NCBI GenBank assembly: GCA_030527765.1 | Contig: JAUNAE010000028.1 | Coordinates: 1-8,462, forward strand | Length of the DNA stretch: 8,462 nt | Direction: 5' to 3' | From: Eubacteriales bacterium | GTDB lineage: Bacteria; Bacillota_A; Clostridia; Lachnospirales; Lachnospiraceae | Part shown: positions 1 through 6,004 of the stretch, piece after piece | Layout: each line of letters begins with the position of its first letter | Position numbering within the stretch: the first letter of the stretch is position 1 | The notes under the pieces: model-generated | Database searches by the model: none | What the model was told of the DNA's origin: nothing | Seen by the model: the letters and a program-made list of their open reading frames with translations, nothing else | Position numbers and translations under genes: made by a program

Positions 1-300
1 GTCGAAGTGAAACCATTTGAAGGGCTTTCAGTGAATTTTGCCAGAGAGAATGGTGCGCAGGTGATCATCAGAGGACTTCGGGCGGTGACAGATTTTGAAT
101 ATGAGCTGCAGATGGCTCAGACCAATCGTGTACTGGCACCGGATGTTGATACGGTATTTATGACCACAAGTTTAGAGTTCGCCTATTTGAGTTCCACAAT
201 TATGAAGGAAGTTGCTTCCTATGGAGGAGATTTGAGTAAGTTTGCACCACAGGATATTACAGAGGCGGTAATAGAGAAACTGAAAGAGTTGAATCATTAA
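1..300 (+). CDS. coaD: Phosphopantetheine adenylyltransferase, C-terminal part (5' end outside window)
   Basis: CoaD transfers AMP from ATP to 4'-phosphopantetheine to make dephospho-CoA, the penultimate step of coenzyme A synthesis, in the cytosol. The reading frame is open from base 1, and 99 residues remain of a family that is about 160 long. The N-terminal nucleotide-binding part with the HxGH motif therefore lies upstream of the window. Visible family signatures are [14 protein letters not shown] (about residues 22-35 of the fragment, with the arginines that contact substrate phosphates in CoaD) and the [16 protein letters not shown] block, which matches the conserved ISS..K/R.VA segment. 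The C-terminal helix is normal and ends in TAA. The next gene starts 20 bases later, so the two are probably co-transcribed. The truncation is an edge effect; I see no sign of a broken gene. The apparent GTG start at base 7 is internal. Confidence 0.95.
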   Translation, partial: VEVKPFEGLSVNFARENGAQVIIRGLRAVTDFEYELQMAQTNRVLAPDVDTVFMTTSLEFAYLSSTIMKEVASYGGDLSKFAPQDITEAVIEKLKELNH

Positions 301-320
301 TTTTAAGAGGAGAGTATAAC

Positions 321-956
321 ATGAGCAGCAGAATTGAACAGATTATCGAAGAAATTGAAGAATATGTAGAGAGTTGCAAATTCCAGCCTCTTTCCACTCG
401 CAAGATTGTTGTTGACAAAGAGACTATGTCCGAGTATCTTCGCGAACTCAGACTGAAAACCCCGGATGAGATTAAACGTTATCAGAAGATCATCAGCAAC
501 AAAGATGCGATTTTGGAAGATGCTCAGAATAAGGCAGACAGCCTGATTGCAGACGCACAGAATAAGGCTCAGGAGCTTGTTACACAGCATGAGATTATGC
601 AGAAGGCATATGCGCAGGCGAACGAGACCATCAATGCTGCCAACAGACAGGCACAGGAGATTCTTGATTCTGCAACTCAGGATGCGAACAGCATTCGTCT
701 GAGTGCCATCACTTATACAGATGATATGATGGCAAACATTGGTTCCGTTCTTAATGACACACTGGAAGATGCCGGTGGAAAATACAAAGGATTTATCGAT
801 GCACTTCAGAGTTGTCTGGATGTTGTGAATCAGAACCGTCAGGAGCTGGCTCCGCAGACAGCGCAGGCAGCTGCAATTTCCAATTCCTATCATGATGAAG
901 CGCTTGAAGATGCAGAGGATGATGATGCACTTCTCGACGAATTTGATGAGAACTGA
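321..956 (+). CDS. Hendecad coiled-coil cytosolic protein of unknown function (DivIVA-like / V-type ATPase subunit H-like)
   Basis: I do not recognise a proven function. The 211-residue protein has no signal peptide or membrane segment. Residues 1-20 are a charged helix, and residues 20-60 hold a predicted helical segment (STRKIVVDKETMSEYLRELR region). Residues 61-130 form an alanine-rich coiled coil with an 11-residue repeat: the units starting at residues 67 and 78 share DAQNKA, and alanines recur at 72, 83, 96, 107, 118 and 129. The C-terminal 20 residues are strongly acidic (EDAEDDDALLDEFDEN). Proteins of this kind are often labelled vacuolar H+-ATPase subunit H or DivIVA-like, because stalk subunits also have hendecad coils; the label does not show ATPase membership, and no ATPase genes are nearby. 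The ATG at 321 has the ribosome site AGAGGAGA (306-313). The gene follows coaD by 20 bases. A role as a scaffold, possibly at the septum, is only an inference. Confidence 0.85.
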   Translation: MSSRIEQIIEEIEEYVESCKFQPLSTRKIVVDKETMSEYLRELRLKTPDEIKRYQKIISNKDAILEDAQNKADSLIADAQNKAQELVTQHEIMQKAYAQANETINAANRQAQEILDSATQDANSIRLSAITYTDDMMANIGSVLNDTLEDAGGKYKGFIDALQSCLDVVNQNRQELAPQTAQAAAISNSYHDEALEDAEDDDALLDEFDEN

Positions 957-974
957 TTAGATTCCATGAATGTC

Positions 975-1034
975 AAAGTGGAGACATCTATGAAAGCTCC
1001 TGGTGAGCTGGCATGGGATGTCTCCTTTCTGTTT
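975..1034 (+). terminator. Branched hairpin, probable intrinsic terminator after the coaD group
   Basis: A perfect 9-bp inverted repeat, GGAGACATC (980-988) with GATGTCTCC (1017-1025), encloses a second 5-bp hairpin, AGCTC (995-999) with GAGCT (1005-1009), with loop CTGGT. AAA at 975-977 could extend the outer stem over TTT at 1026-1028. The stretch TTTCTGTTT (1026-1034) follows. The position, between a gene end and a new group of genes, fits transcription termination. The T-run is interrupted and the loop is large, so a processing or regulatory structure in the pepD leader is an alternative. Confidence 0.5.
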
Positions 1035-1087
1035 ATTGAAAAAGTGTAATTATTCACAACCAAAAGTTATTAAAACAATCAACCAAT

Positions 1088-1107
1088 AAGGAGATAACAT
1101 GTTATGA
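1088..1107 (+). promoter_or_regulatory. pepD ribosome binding site with overlapping two-codon ORF
   Basis: AAGGAGA (1088-1094) serves pepD. Two ATGs follow. The one at 1099 reads ATG TTA TGA and stops at once; the one at 1104 opens pepD and overlaps that stop (TTATGA). The second ATG is 9 bases from the site and is the only one giving a protein. I find no convincing -35/-10 pair in 1035-1087, although the stretch is A+T rich and a promoter for pepD is expected here. Confidence 0.55.
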
Positions 1108-2552
1108 GAGTACTAGAACAATGGGAACCATCCAGGGTTTTGTATTATTTTGAAGAAATCTGCAGTATCCCTCACGGATCCGGAAATACAGATAAGATCA
1201 GTGAATATCTTGCTGATTTTGCGAAAGAGCACAATCTGGAATATGGAAAGGATCTGATGAACAACGTTCTGATCCGCAAACCGGCAACTCCGGGATATGA
1301 GAATGCACCGGGAGTTCTGCTTCAGGGACATATGGATATGGTTTGTGAGAAAAGACAGGATGTTGTCTTTGATTTTGAGAAGGACGGACTGAATCTTGGT
1401 GTAAAAGACGGCTTTCTCCATGCAAACGGAACTACTCTGGGTGGAGATGATGGTATTGCCATTGCGTATGCTCTTGCTCTTCTGGAAAGTGATGCGTATG
1501 AGCACCCGGCGCTGGAAGTCCTAATCACAGTGGATGAGGAGATTGGTCTTCTGGGAGCCGCAGGATTTGACTGTTCTGCTATTAAGAGCAGAATGTTGAT
1601 TAATCTGGATTCTGAGGAAGAGGGAATTCTCTGGGCAGGATGCGCCGGAGGAATGACTTTTGCAAGTCATATTCCGGTACAGTACACAGAGAAAACCGGC
1701 CGCAGACTGGAGATTCATCTTGGGGGACTTCAGGGTGGACATTCCGGAGCTGAGATTGATAAAGGACGTGCAAGTGCGGCAATTCTTATGGGACGTTTTC
1801 TATATGAATTGAAAGAACGTGTGGATTTTGCACTTTCCGGATATTCCAGCGGAGAGAAGGACAACGCCATTCCGAGAATAGCAGACGCTTCCATTGTTGT
1901 TGAGGAAGATCAGGCTGCTCTTGTGAAAGAATACGCAGAACTGTTTGTAGAACATATTACAAGAGAATACGCAGGCATTGAGCAGGGTGTGACAATTTCT
2001 GTACAGGAAGGGGAGAACGAAGAGACACAGGTTCTTCATCCGGGAAGTCTTGCAAGAGTTATTTTCTTCCTGCGCAATGTGCCTTATGGCGTTCAGAAAA
2101 TGAGCGGAACCATTCCGGGACTCGTTGAGACATCCATGAACCCGGGAATTTTGAGGCTGACAGAAGAGGAGCTTGTTGTGACAAGCAGCATTCGAAGCTC
2201 CGTGGGATCTGCCAAGGAGGAACTTGCGGGAAAAGTACAGTTCCTTACGGAATTCCTGGGAGGAGATTATGAGATCTCCGGTTCCTATCCGGCATGGGAG
2301 TACAATGAAGTCTCCCCACTTAGAGATGTTATGGTGGATGTCTACAAGAAACTTTATCATGAAGAGCCGAAGGTTGCGGTTATTCATGCGGGTCTGGAGT
2401 GCGGATTGTTCTATGAGAATCTTCCGGGACTTGACGCAGTGTCCATCGGACCGAATATGAAAGATATTCATACATCCGAAGAACAGCTGGATCTTGCTTC
2501 CACCAAGCGTGTGTGGGAGTATCTCCTTTGTGTTCTGAAAGAGATCAAATAA
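1104..2552 (+). CDS. pepD: Aminoacyl-histidine dipeptidase (peptidase D), M20C metallopeptidase
   Basis: PepD is a cytosolic di-zinc peptidase that splits Xaa-His dipeptides such as carnosine and other dipeptides, recycling amino acids. At 482 residues it matches the family length (about 485 in Escherichia coli), and I can align it end to end. Metal-site residues are visible: H76 in LLQGHMDMV (with catalytic D78), D115 in TTLGGDDGIA, E145/E146 in VDEEIGLLGA (general base and bridging ligand), D169 in NLDSEEEG and H456 in DIHTSEEQ. The lid-domain histidine is H213 in GGLQGGHSGAEID, and IHAGLECGLF (427-436) is the conserved block near the C-terminus. All expected catalytic residues are present. 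No signal peptide is seen. The start at 1104 is set by AAGGAGA at 1088-1094. The relQ start lies 16 bases after the stop, so peptide recycling and alarmone synthesis genes probably share a transcript. Confidence 0.96.
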   Translation: MRVLEQWEPSRVLYYFEEICSIPHGSGNTDKISEYLADFAKEHNLEYGKDLMNNVLIRKPATPGYENAPGVLLQGHMDMVCEKRQDVVFDFEKDGLNLGVKDGFLHANGTTLGGDDGIAIAYALALLESDAYEHPALEVLITVDEEIGLLGAAGFDCSAIKSRMLINLDSEEEGILWAGCAGGMTFASHIPVQYTEKTGRRLEIHLGGLQGGHSGAEIDKGRASAAILMGRFLYELKERVDFALSGYSSGEKDNAIPRIADASIVVEEDQAALVKEYAELFVEHITREYAGIEQGVTISVQEGENEETQVLHPGSLARVIFFLRNVPYGVQKMSGTIPGLVETSMNPGILRLTEEELVVTSSIRSSVGSAKEELAGKVQFLTEFLGGDYEISGSYPAWEYNEVSPLRDVMVDVYKKLYHEEPKVAVIHAGLECGLFYENLPGLDAVSIGPNMKDIHTSEEQLDLASTKRVWEYLLCVLKEIK

Positions 2553-2568
2553 GATTTGAGGAAAAACT

Positions 2569-3372
2569 ATGGAAATACAATTATGGAGAACGATGCTCTG
2601 CCCTTATGAACTTGCTGTGAAAGAACTGATTTTGAAGTTTGAGCATATGATAGAGGAATATCACAAACATGATCAGTATTCTCCAATTGAACAGGTTTCC
2701 GGACGTGTAAAAAGTATTCCGAGCATTCTGGAGAAAATGCAGAGAAAACAGATTCCCATGGAACGGATGGAGGAGGAAGTAGAGGATATTGCCGGTGTTC
2801 GAATTATCTGCCAGTTTGAGGAGGATATCGAGACAGTAGCAAATATCATTCAGAATCATCCGGAAATGGAAATAAAAAGTGAGAAGGACTATCTGCGTCA
2901 TACGAAGCAGAGTGGATACAGAAGTTATCATCTGATTATTTATTATACGGTTTGGACGATGGACGGTCCGAAGAAACTTCAGGCAGAGATTCAGATTCGT
3001 ACGATGGCCATGGATTTCTGGGCAACCATCGAGCATTCCCTGCAGTATAAATACAAGGGAGATATCCCGGAACATGTTGCGGAGCGACTGATCAACGCGG
3101 CAGATGCAATCATTGCACTGGATAAGGAAATGTCCACGGTGCGGGCGGAGATCATTGATGCCCAGAACTCATCCCAGCTGCAGTCCAATATTGTTCGTGA
3201 CATTCTGATCTGTATTGAGAATCTGTACAAGGTTTCCAATCAGAGAGAAGTTGCAAAGATTCAGGATGAATTCCTTCGGGTGTTCAGCCAGAAGAATCTG
3301 CAGCAGCTGGAGCGTTTTCACAGACAGCTGGACATTATTGCAGAGGGCTATCGGGCGCAGTCTGTTAAATGA
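2569..3372 (+). CDS. relQ: RelQ-type small alarmone synthetase ((p)ppGpp synthetase) with long C-terminal extension
   Basis: Small alarmone synthetases transfer pyrophosphate from ATP to GTP or GDP, making the stringent-response signal (p)ppGpp; they have no hydrolase domain. The synthetase domain covers about residues 1-195 and aligns almost without gaps to B. subtilis YjbM (RelQ/SAS1): SPIEQVSGRVK (R46, K48), SILEKMQRK (K56), EDIAGVRIICQF (Mg-binding D73), SGYRSYHL (G-loop, Y117 and H121) and EIQIRTMAMDFWATIEHSL (E140). Catalytic residues are intact. Odd points: the YjbM residues K25, F42 and N148, which I recall as the pppGpp allosteric site, are here E25, Q42 and D149. The protein is 267 residues against about 211 in YjbM, with an extra charged helical region from about 200 to 267. 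The ATG at 2569 has TGAGGA at 2557-2562. It follows pepD by 16 bases. Assignment to the synthetase family is firm; RelQ rather than RelP rests on overall similarity. Confidence 0.93.
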   Translation: MEIQLWRTMLCPYELAVKELILKFEHMIEEYHKHDQYSPIEQVSGRVKSIPSILEKMQRKQIPMERMEEEVEDIAGVRIICQFEEDIETVANIIQNHPEMEIKSEKDYLRHTKQSGYRSYHLIIYYTVWTMDGPKKLQAEIQIRTMAMDFWATIEHSLQYKYKGDIPEHVAERLINAADAIIALDKEMSTVRAEIIDAQNSSQLQSNIVRDILICIENLYKVSNQREVAKIQDEFLRVFSQKNLQQLERFHRQLDIIAEGYRAQSVK

Positions 3373-3377
3373 TATGG

Positions 3378-3397
3378 AAGTTAGTCTCTGACTTTTT
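3378..3397 (+). terminator. Short hairpin plus T-run after relQ, possible weak terminator
   Basis: AGTTAG (3379-3384) pairs with CTGACT (3388-3393) around the 3-base loop TCT; one of the six pairs is T-G. A3378-T3394 can add a seventh. The run TTTTT (3393-3397) follows, partly used in the stem. It lies just after the relQ stop and before the ygiQ group, where a terminator would fit. The stem is short and A+T rich, so termination would be partial at best. Confidence 0.35.
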
Positions 3398-3433
3398 GTA
3401 TCATCCAATAAAAAATAAGAGAAAGAGGACAAT

Positions 3434-5374
3434 ATGCAGGATTTTTTACCTGTAACTAATAAAGAAATGCGAGCCAGAGGCTGGGATTCGGTGGACTTCG
3501 TGTATGTCATCGGAGATGCCTATGTGGATCATCCTTCTTTCGGATTTGCAATCTTGTCCAGACTTCTGGAAAGCAGAGGATACCGTGTCGGTATCATCTC
3601 TCAGCCGGACTGGAAGAAAGATGAAAGTATTCAGGTTTTTGGAGAGCCTAAACTTGGATTTCTGGTTTCTGCAGGAAACATGGATTCCATGGTGAATCAC
3701 TATGCCGTTTCCAGAAAGCATCGCCAGAAGGATTCTTATTCTCCGGGAGGAAAGATGGGACTTCGCCCGGACCGGGCAAGCATTGTATACAGTAATCTGA
3801 TTCGCAGAACCTACAAAAAAACTCCGATTATTCTCGGAGGTATTGAAGCAAGTCTTCGAAGGCTTGCCCATTACGATTACTGGGATGATAAGGTTCGAAG
3901 AAGCGTACTTATGGACAGTGGTGCGGATCTCATATCGTACGGTATGGGAGAACATTCGATTTTGGAAATTGCGGAAGCCTTAAAAAGCGGAATTGATGTG
4001 AAGGATCTTACATACATTCCGGGAACCGTATTCAAAACGACAGATCTCTCCTGTGTTTTCGAACCGCTGATGCTGCCTGATTTTCAGACTGTATCAGAGA
4101 GTAAGAAAAGCTATGCAGAGAGTTTTGGCATTCAGTATGAGAACACGGATCCATTTACAGCATCTGTACTTGTAGAATCCTACGATTCCAAGGGATATGT
4201 TGTACAGAATCCGCCGGCAAAGCCTTTGTCCACAGAAGAAATGGATGATATTTATGCACTGCCTTATCAGAATCGTTCCCATCCCATGTATGATGTCAAA
4301 GGCGGAATTCCGGCATTTTCCGAAATTAAATTCAGCCTGACAAGCAACAGAGGATGTTTTGGCGGCTGTAATTTCTGCGCACTGACGTTCCACGAAGGAC
4401 GAATTCTTCAGACAAGAAGCCATGATTCCATGGTCAGAGAAGCTGTGGAAATGACGAAGGAGCCGGATTTCAAAGGTTATATTCATGATGTGGGTGGACC
4501 GACGGCAGATTTTCGCTTCCCTTCCTGCAAAAAACAGCTGACCAGGGGCGTGTGCAAGAACAAGCAGTGCCTGTTCCCGACTCCTTGCCCGAATCTTAAG
4601 GTGGATCACAAGGATTATGTGTCACTGCTGCGAAAACTCAGAGCAGTGCCGGGAGTGAAAAAAGTGTTTGTTCGTTCCGGAGTGCGGTTTGATTATGTCA
4701 TGGCAGACCCGGACAAGACCTTCCTCAGGGAACTTTGCCAGTATCACGTGAGCGGGCAGCTCAGAGTGGCACCGGAGCATGTATCGGATCAGGTACTTCG
4801 CATGATGGGAAAACCGGAGCATAAGGTGTATGAGGCTTTCCTGAATGAATATGCCCGCATGAACCGAAGTTCCGGTAAGGAGCAGTATGCAGTTCCGTAT
4901 TTTATGTCTTCTCATCCGGGATGCACCATGAAAGAAGCAGTGAAGCTTGCGGAGTATATTCGAGATCTTGGATTTACGCCGGAACAGGTGCAGGATTTTT
5001 ATCCGACGCCATCTACCTTGTCTACATGTATGTATTATACGGGGATTCATCCGGTTACAAAAGAGAAGGTGTATGTTCCGAGAAATCCTCATGAAAAAGC
5101 CATTCAGAGAGCACTTATGCAGTATAAAAATCCTGCAAACCGTGCGCTGGTACTGGAAGGACTTCGTATGGCAGGCCGGATGGACCTTGTGGGATATGGA
5201 CCGAAATGTCTCCTTCGTCCGGAAAAACCCGCCGGTGCAAAGAAGAGGACTTCCGGCTCCGAAGATAGATTTTCTTCAGGAAAGAAACCGGGCAACCATA
5301 AAACTTCAAAGCCGACGATTCGAAAGGTCCACAAAAAGAAGGGCGATGAGAGAACCGGCAAAAAAAGGAGTTAA
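3434..5374 (+). CDS. ygiQ: YgiQ-family radical SAM protein (UPF0313)
   Basis: This is a radical S-adenosylmethionine enzyme of the YgiQ family; its reaction and substrate are not established to my knowledge. The N-terminal region (residues 1-290) has the family block VYVIGDAYVDHPSFG (about 23-37) and a Rossmann-like pattern with IILGGIEAS (132-140). The radical SAM core begins near 297 with C308-x3-C312-x2-C315, which binds the 4Fe-4S cluster that cleaves SAM. Four further cysteines, C365, C374, C379 and C385, lie in a family-conserved segment and may hold a second metal site. RVAPEHVSD (444-452) and DFYPTPSTLSTCMYYTG (521-537) are other family blocks. The last 50 residues are Lys/Arg-rich and low complexity. 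Length, 646, is shorter than the E. coli protein (about 739). The ATG at 3434 has AAGAGGA at 3423-3429. It heads a tight group with a membrane protein, a pseudouridine synthase and a signal peptidase. Confidence 0.95.
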   Translation: MQDFLPVTNKEMRARGWDSVDFVYVIGDAYVDHPSFGFAILSRLLESRGYRVGIISQPDWKKDESIQVFGEPKLGFLVSAGNMDSMVNHYAVSRKHRQKDSYSPGGKMGLRPDRASIVYSNLIRRTYKKTPIILGGIEASLRRLAHYDYWDDKVRRSVLMDSGADLISYGMGEHSILEIAEALKSGIDVKDLTYIPGTVFKTTDLSCVFEPLMLPDFQTVSESKKSYAESFGIQYENTDPFTASVLVESYDSKGYVVQNPPAKPLSTEEMDDIYALPYQNRSHPMYDVKGGIPAFSEIKFSLTSNRGCFGGCNFCALTFHEGRILQTRSHDSMVREAVEMTKEPDFKGYIHDVGGPTADFRFPSCKKQLTRGVCKNKQCLFPTPCPNLKVDHKDYVSLLRKLRAVPGVKKVFVRSGVRFDYVMADPDKTFLRELCQYHVSGQLRVAPEHVSDQVLRMMGKPEHKVYEAFLNEYARMNRSSGKEQYAVPYFMSSHPGCTMKEAVKLAEYIRDLGFTPEQVQDFYPTPSTLSTCMYYTGIHPVTKEKVYVPRNPHEKAIQRALMQYKNPANRALVLEGLRMAGRMDLVGYGPKCLLRPEKPAGAKKRTSGSEDRFSSGKKPGNHKTSKPTIRKVHKKKGDERTGKKRS

Positions 5375-5380
5375 GAATTG
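5365..5380 (+). promoter_or_regulatory. Ribosome binding site that sets the TTG start at 5378
   Basis: AAGGAG (5365-5370), inside the last codons of ygiQ, is 7 bases from TTG at 5378. An in-frame TAA lies at 5372-5374, so no earlier start is possible, and the first internal ATG of the frame would remove about 67 residues including the first membrane segment. The TTG is therefore the only start that keeps the whole protein. Confidence 0.75.
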
Positions 5381-5995
5381 ACAAAACAGAAACGTTTTAT
5401 CCCGAAAGGGGATTATGGATACATTTCCAGCGAAAAGAAGAAGAGGCTTTTGATCACGGCAGGACTCTTTGTGCTCCCGCTTACGGTGTTCTTTGCTGCA
5501 TGGGTGGTGAATGGAACACGGAACAACGTACTGACGGTGCTTGCCATTGTCGGCTGCCTTCCGGGATGCCGTTCCATGGTGAATTATATTATGCTTCTTC
5601 GGTGCAAGTCCATGAACCGGGAGCTGTATCAGGAGATCAAGAAGCATCAGGGAAATCTTGTAATGGCCTGGGAAATGTATATGACTTTTTATGAAAAAAG
5701 TGCAGCAGTGGATGCCTTTGCCATTTGTGGGAACACCGTTGTGGGCTATAGCAGCGATCCGAAAATCGATGCCAAGTACATGGCCTCTAACGCTCAGAAG
5801 CTTGTGAGAAAGAACGGATATAAGGTAGATGTCAAAATTCTGACAGAACTGAAACCTTTTCTGGAACGTCTGGATTCCATGAATGAACACAAAGAATCCC
5901 TGGAGGAAGGCATTAAATTTGTTCCGGACAATCGTTATCCTGATTTGTCCAGAAATGAACTGATTAAACATACCCTCCTGGCACTCTGCTTGTAG
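5378..5995 (+). CDS. Two-TM membrane protein of unknown function, TTG start
   Basis: I do not recognise this 205-residue protein. Residues 1-22 are basic and hydrophilic, followed by two hydrophobic segments, about 24-44 (LLITAGLFVLPLTVFFAAWVV) and 50-74, joined by a very short NGTRN turn. The rest (75-205) is hydrophilic. The basic N-terminus and K/R residues after the second segment suggest that both ends face the cytosol, with a hairpin in the membrane. The cytosolic part looks like a small mixed alpha/beta domain (AVDAFAICGNTVVGYSS, then helices). Cysteines occur at 60, 64, 76, 117 and 204, with no known metal motif. It starts 3 bases after the ygiQ stop, in the same frame, and ends 9 bases before the pseudouridine synthase. 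It is therefore co-transcribed and probably translationally coupled. Function cannot be inferred safely from the neighbours. Confidence 0.85.
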   Translation: MTKQKRFIPKGDYGYISSEKKKRLLITAGLFVLPLTVFFAAWVVNGTRNNVLTVLAIVGCLPGCRSMVNYIMLLRCKSMNRELYQEIKKHQGNLVMAWEMYMTFYEKSAAVDAFAICGNTVVGYSSDPKIDAKYMASNAQKLVRKNGYKVDVKILTELKPFLERLDSMNEHKESLEEGIKFVPDNRYPDLSRNELIKHTLLALCL

Positions 5996-6004
5996 GAGAT
6001 TCTC

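Noticed and set aside
7..9. GTG at base 7 as the start of coaD
   Set aside because: The frame is open to the window edge and homology to CoaD continues across this codon, so it is an internal valine.
303..893. Long antisense open frame opposite the coiled-coil gene
   Set aside because: It mirrors codon bias of the real gene, has no ribosome site or family resemblance, and its product is Cys/Leu/Ile-rich noise.
966..1049. 27-codon ORF after the coiled-coil gene, in the same frame as it
   Set aside because: It has no ribosome site, lies across the terminator-like hairpin, and the open frame is short enough to be chance. Readthrough of the TGA at 954-956 would add 30 residues but nothing supports it.
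1036..1073. TTGAAA (1036-1041) as a -35 box for pepD
   Set aside because: No acceptable -10 box lies at 16-18 bases; the A+T-rich TTATTA is about 25 bases away.
1800..2471. 223-codon antisense open frame inside pepD
   Set aside because: pepD is certain on the + strand with all catalytic residues; the antisense product resembles nothing and has no start signals.
5378..5400. TTGACA at the start of the membrane protein gene as a -35 box
   Set aside because: The sequence 17 bases further on is CCCGAA, with no -10 resemblance; the TTG is better explained as a start codon.
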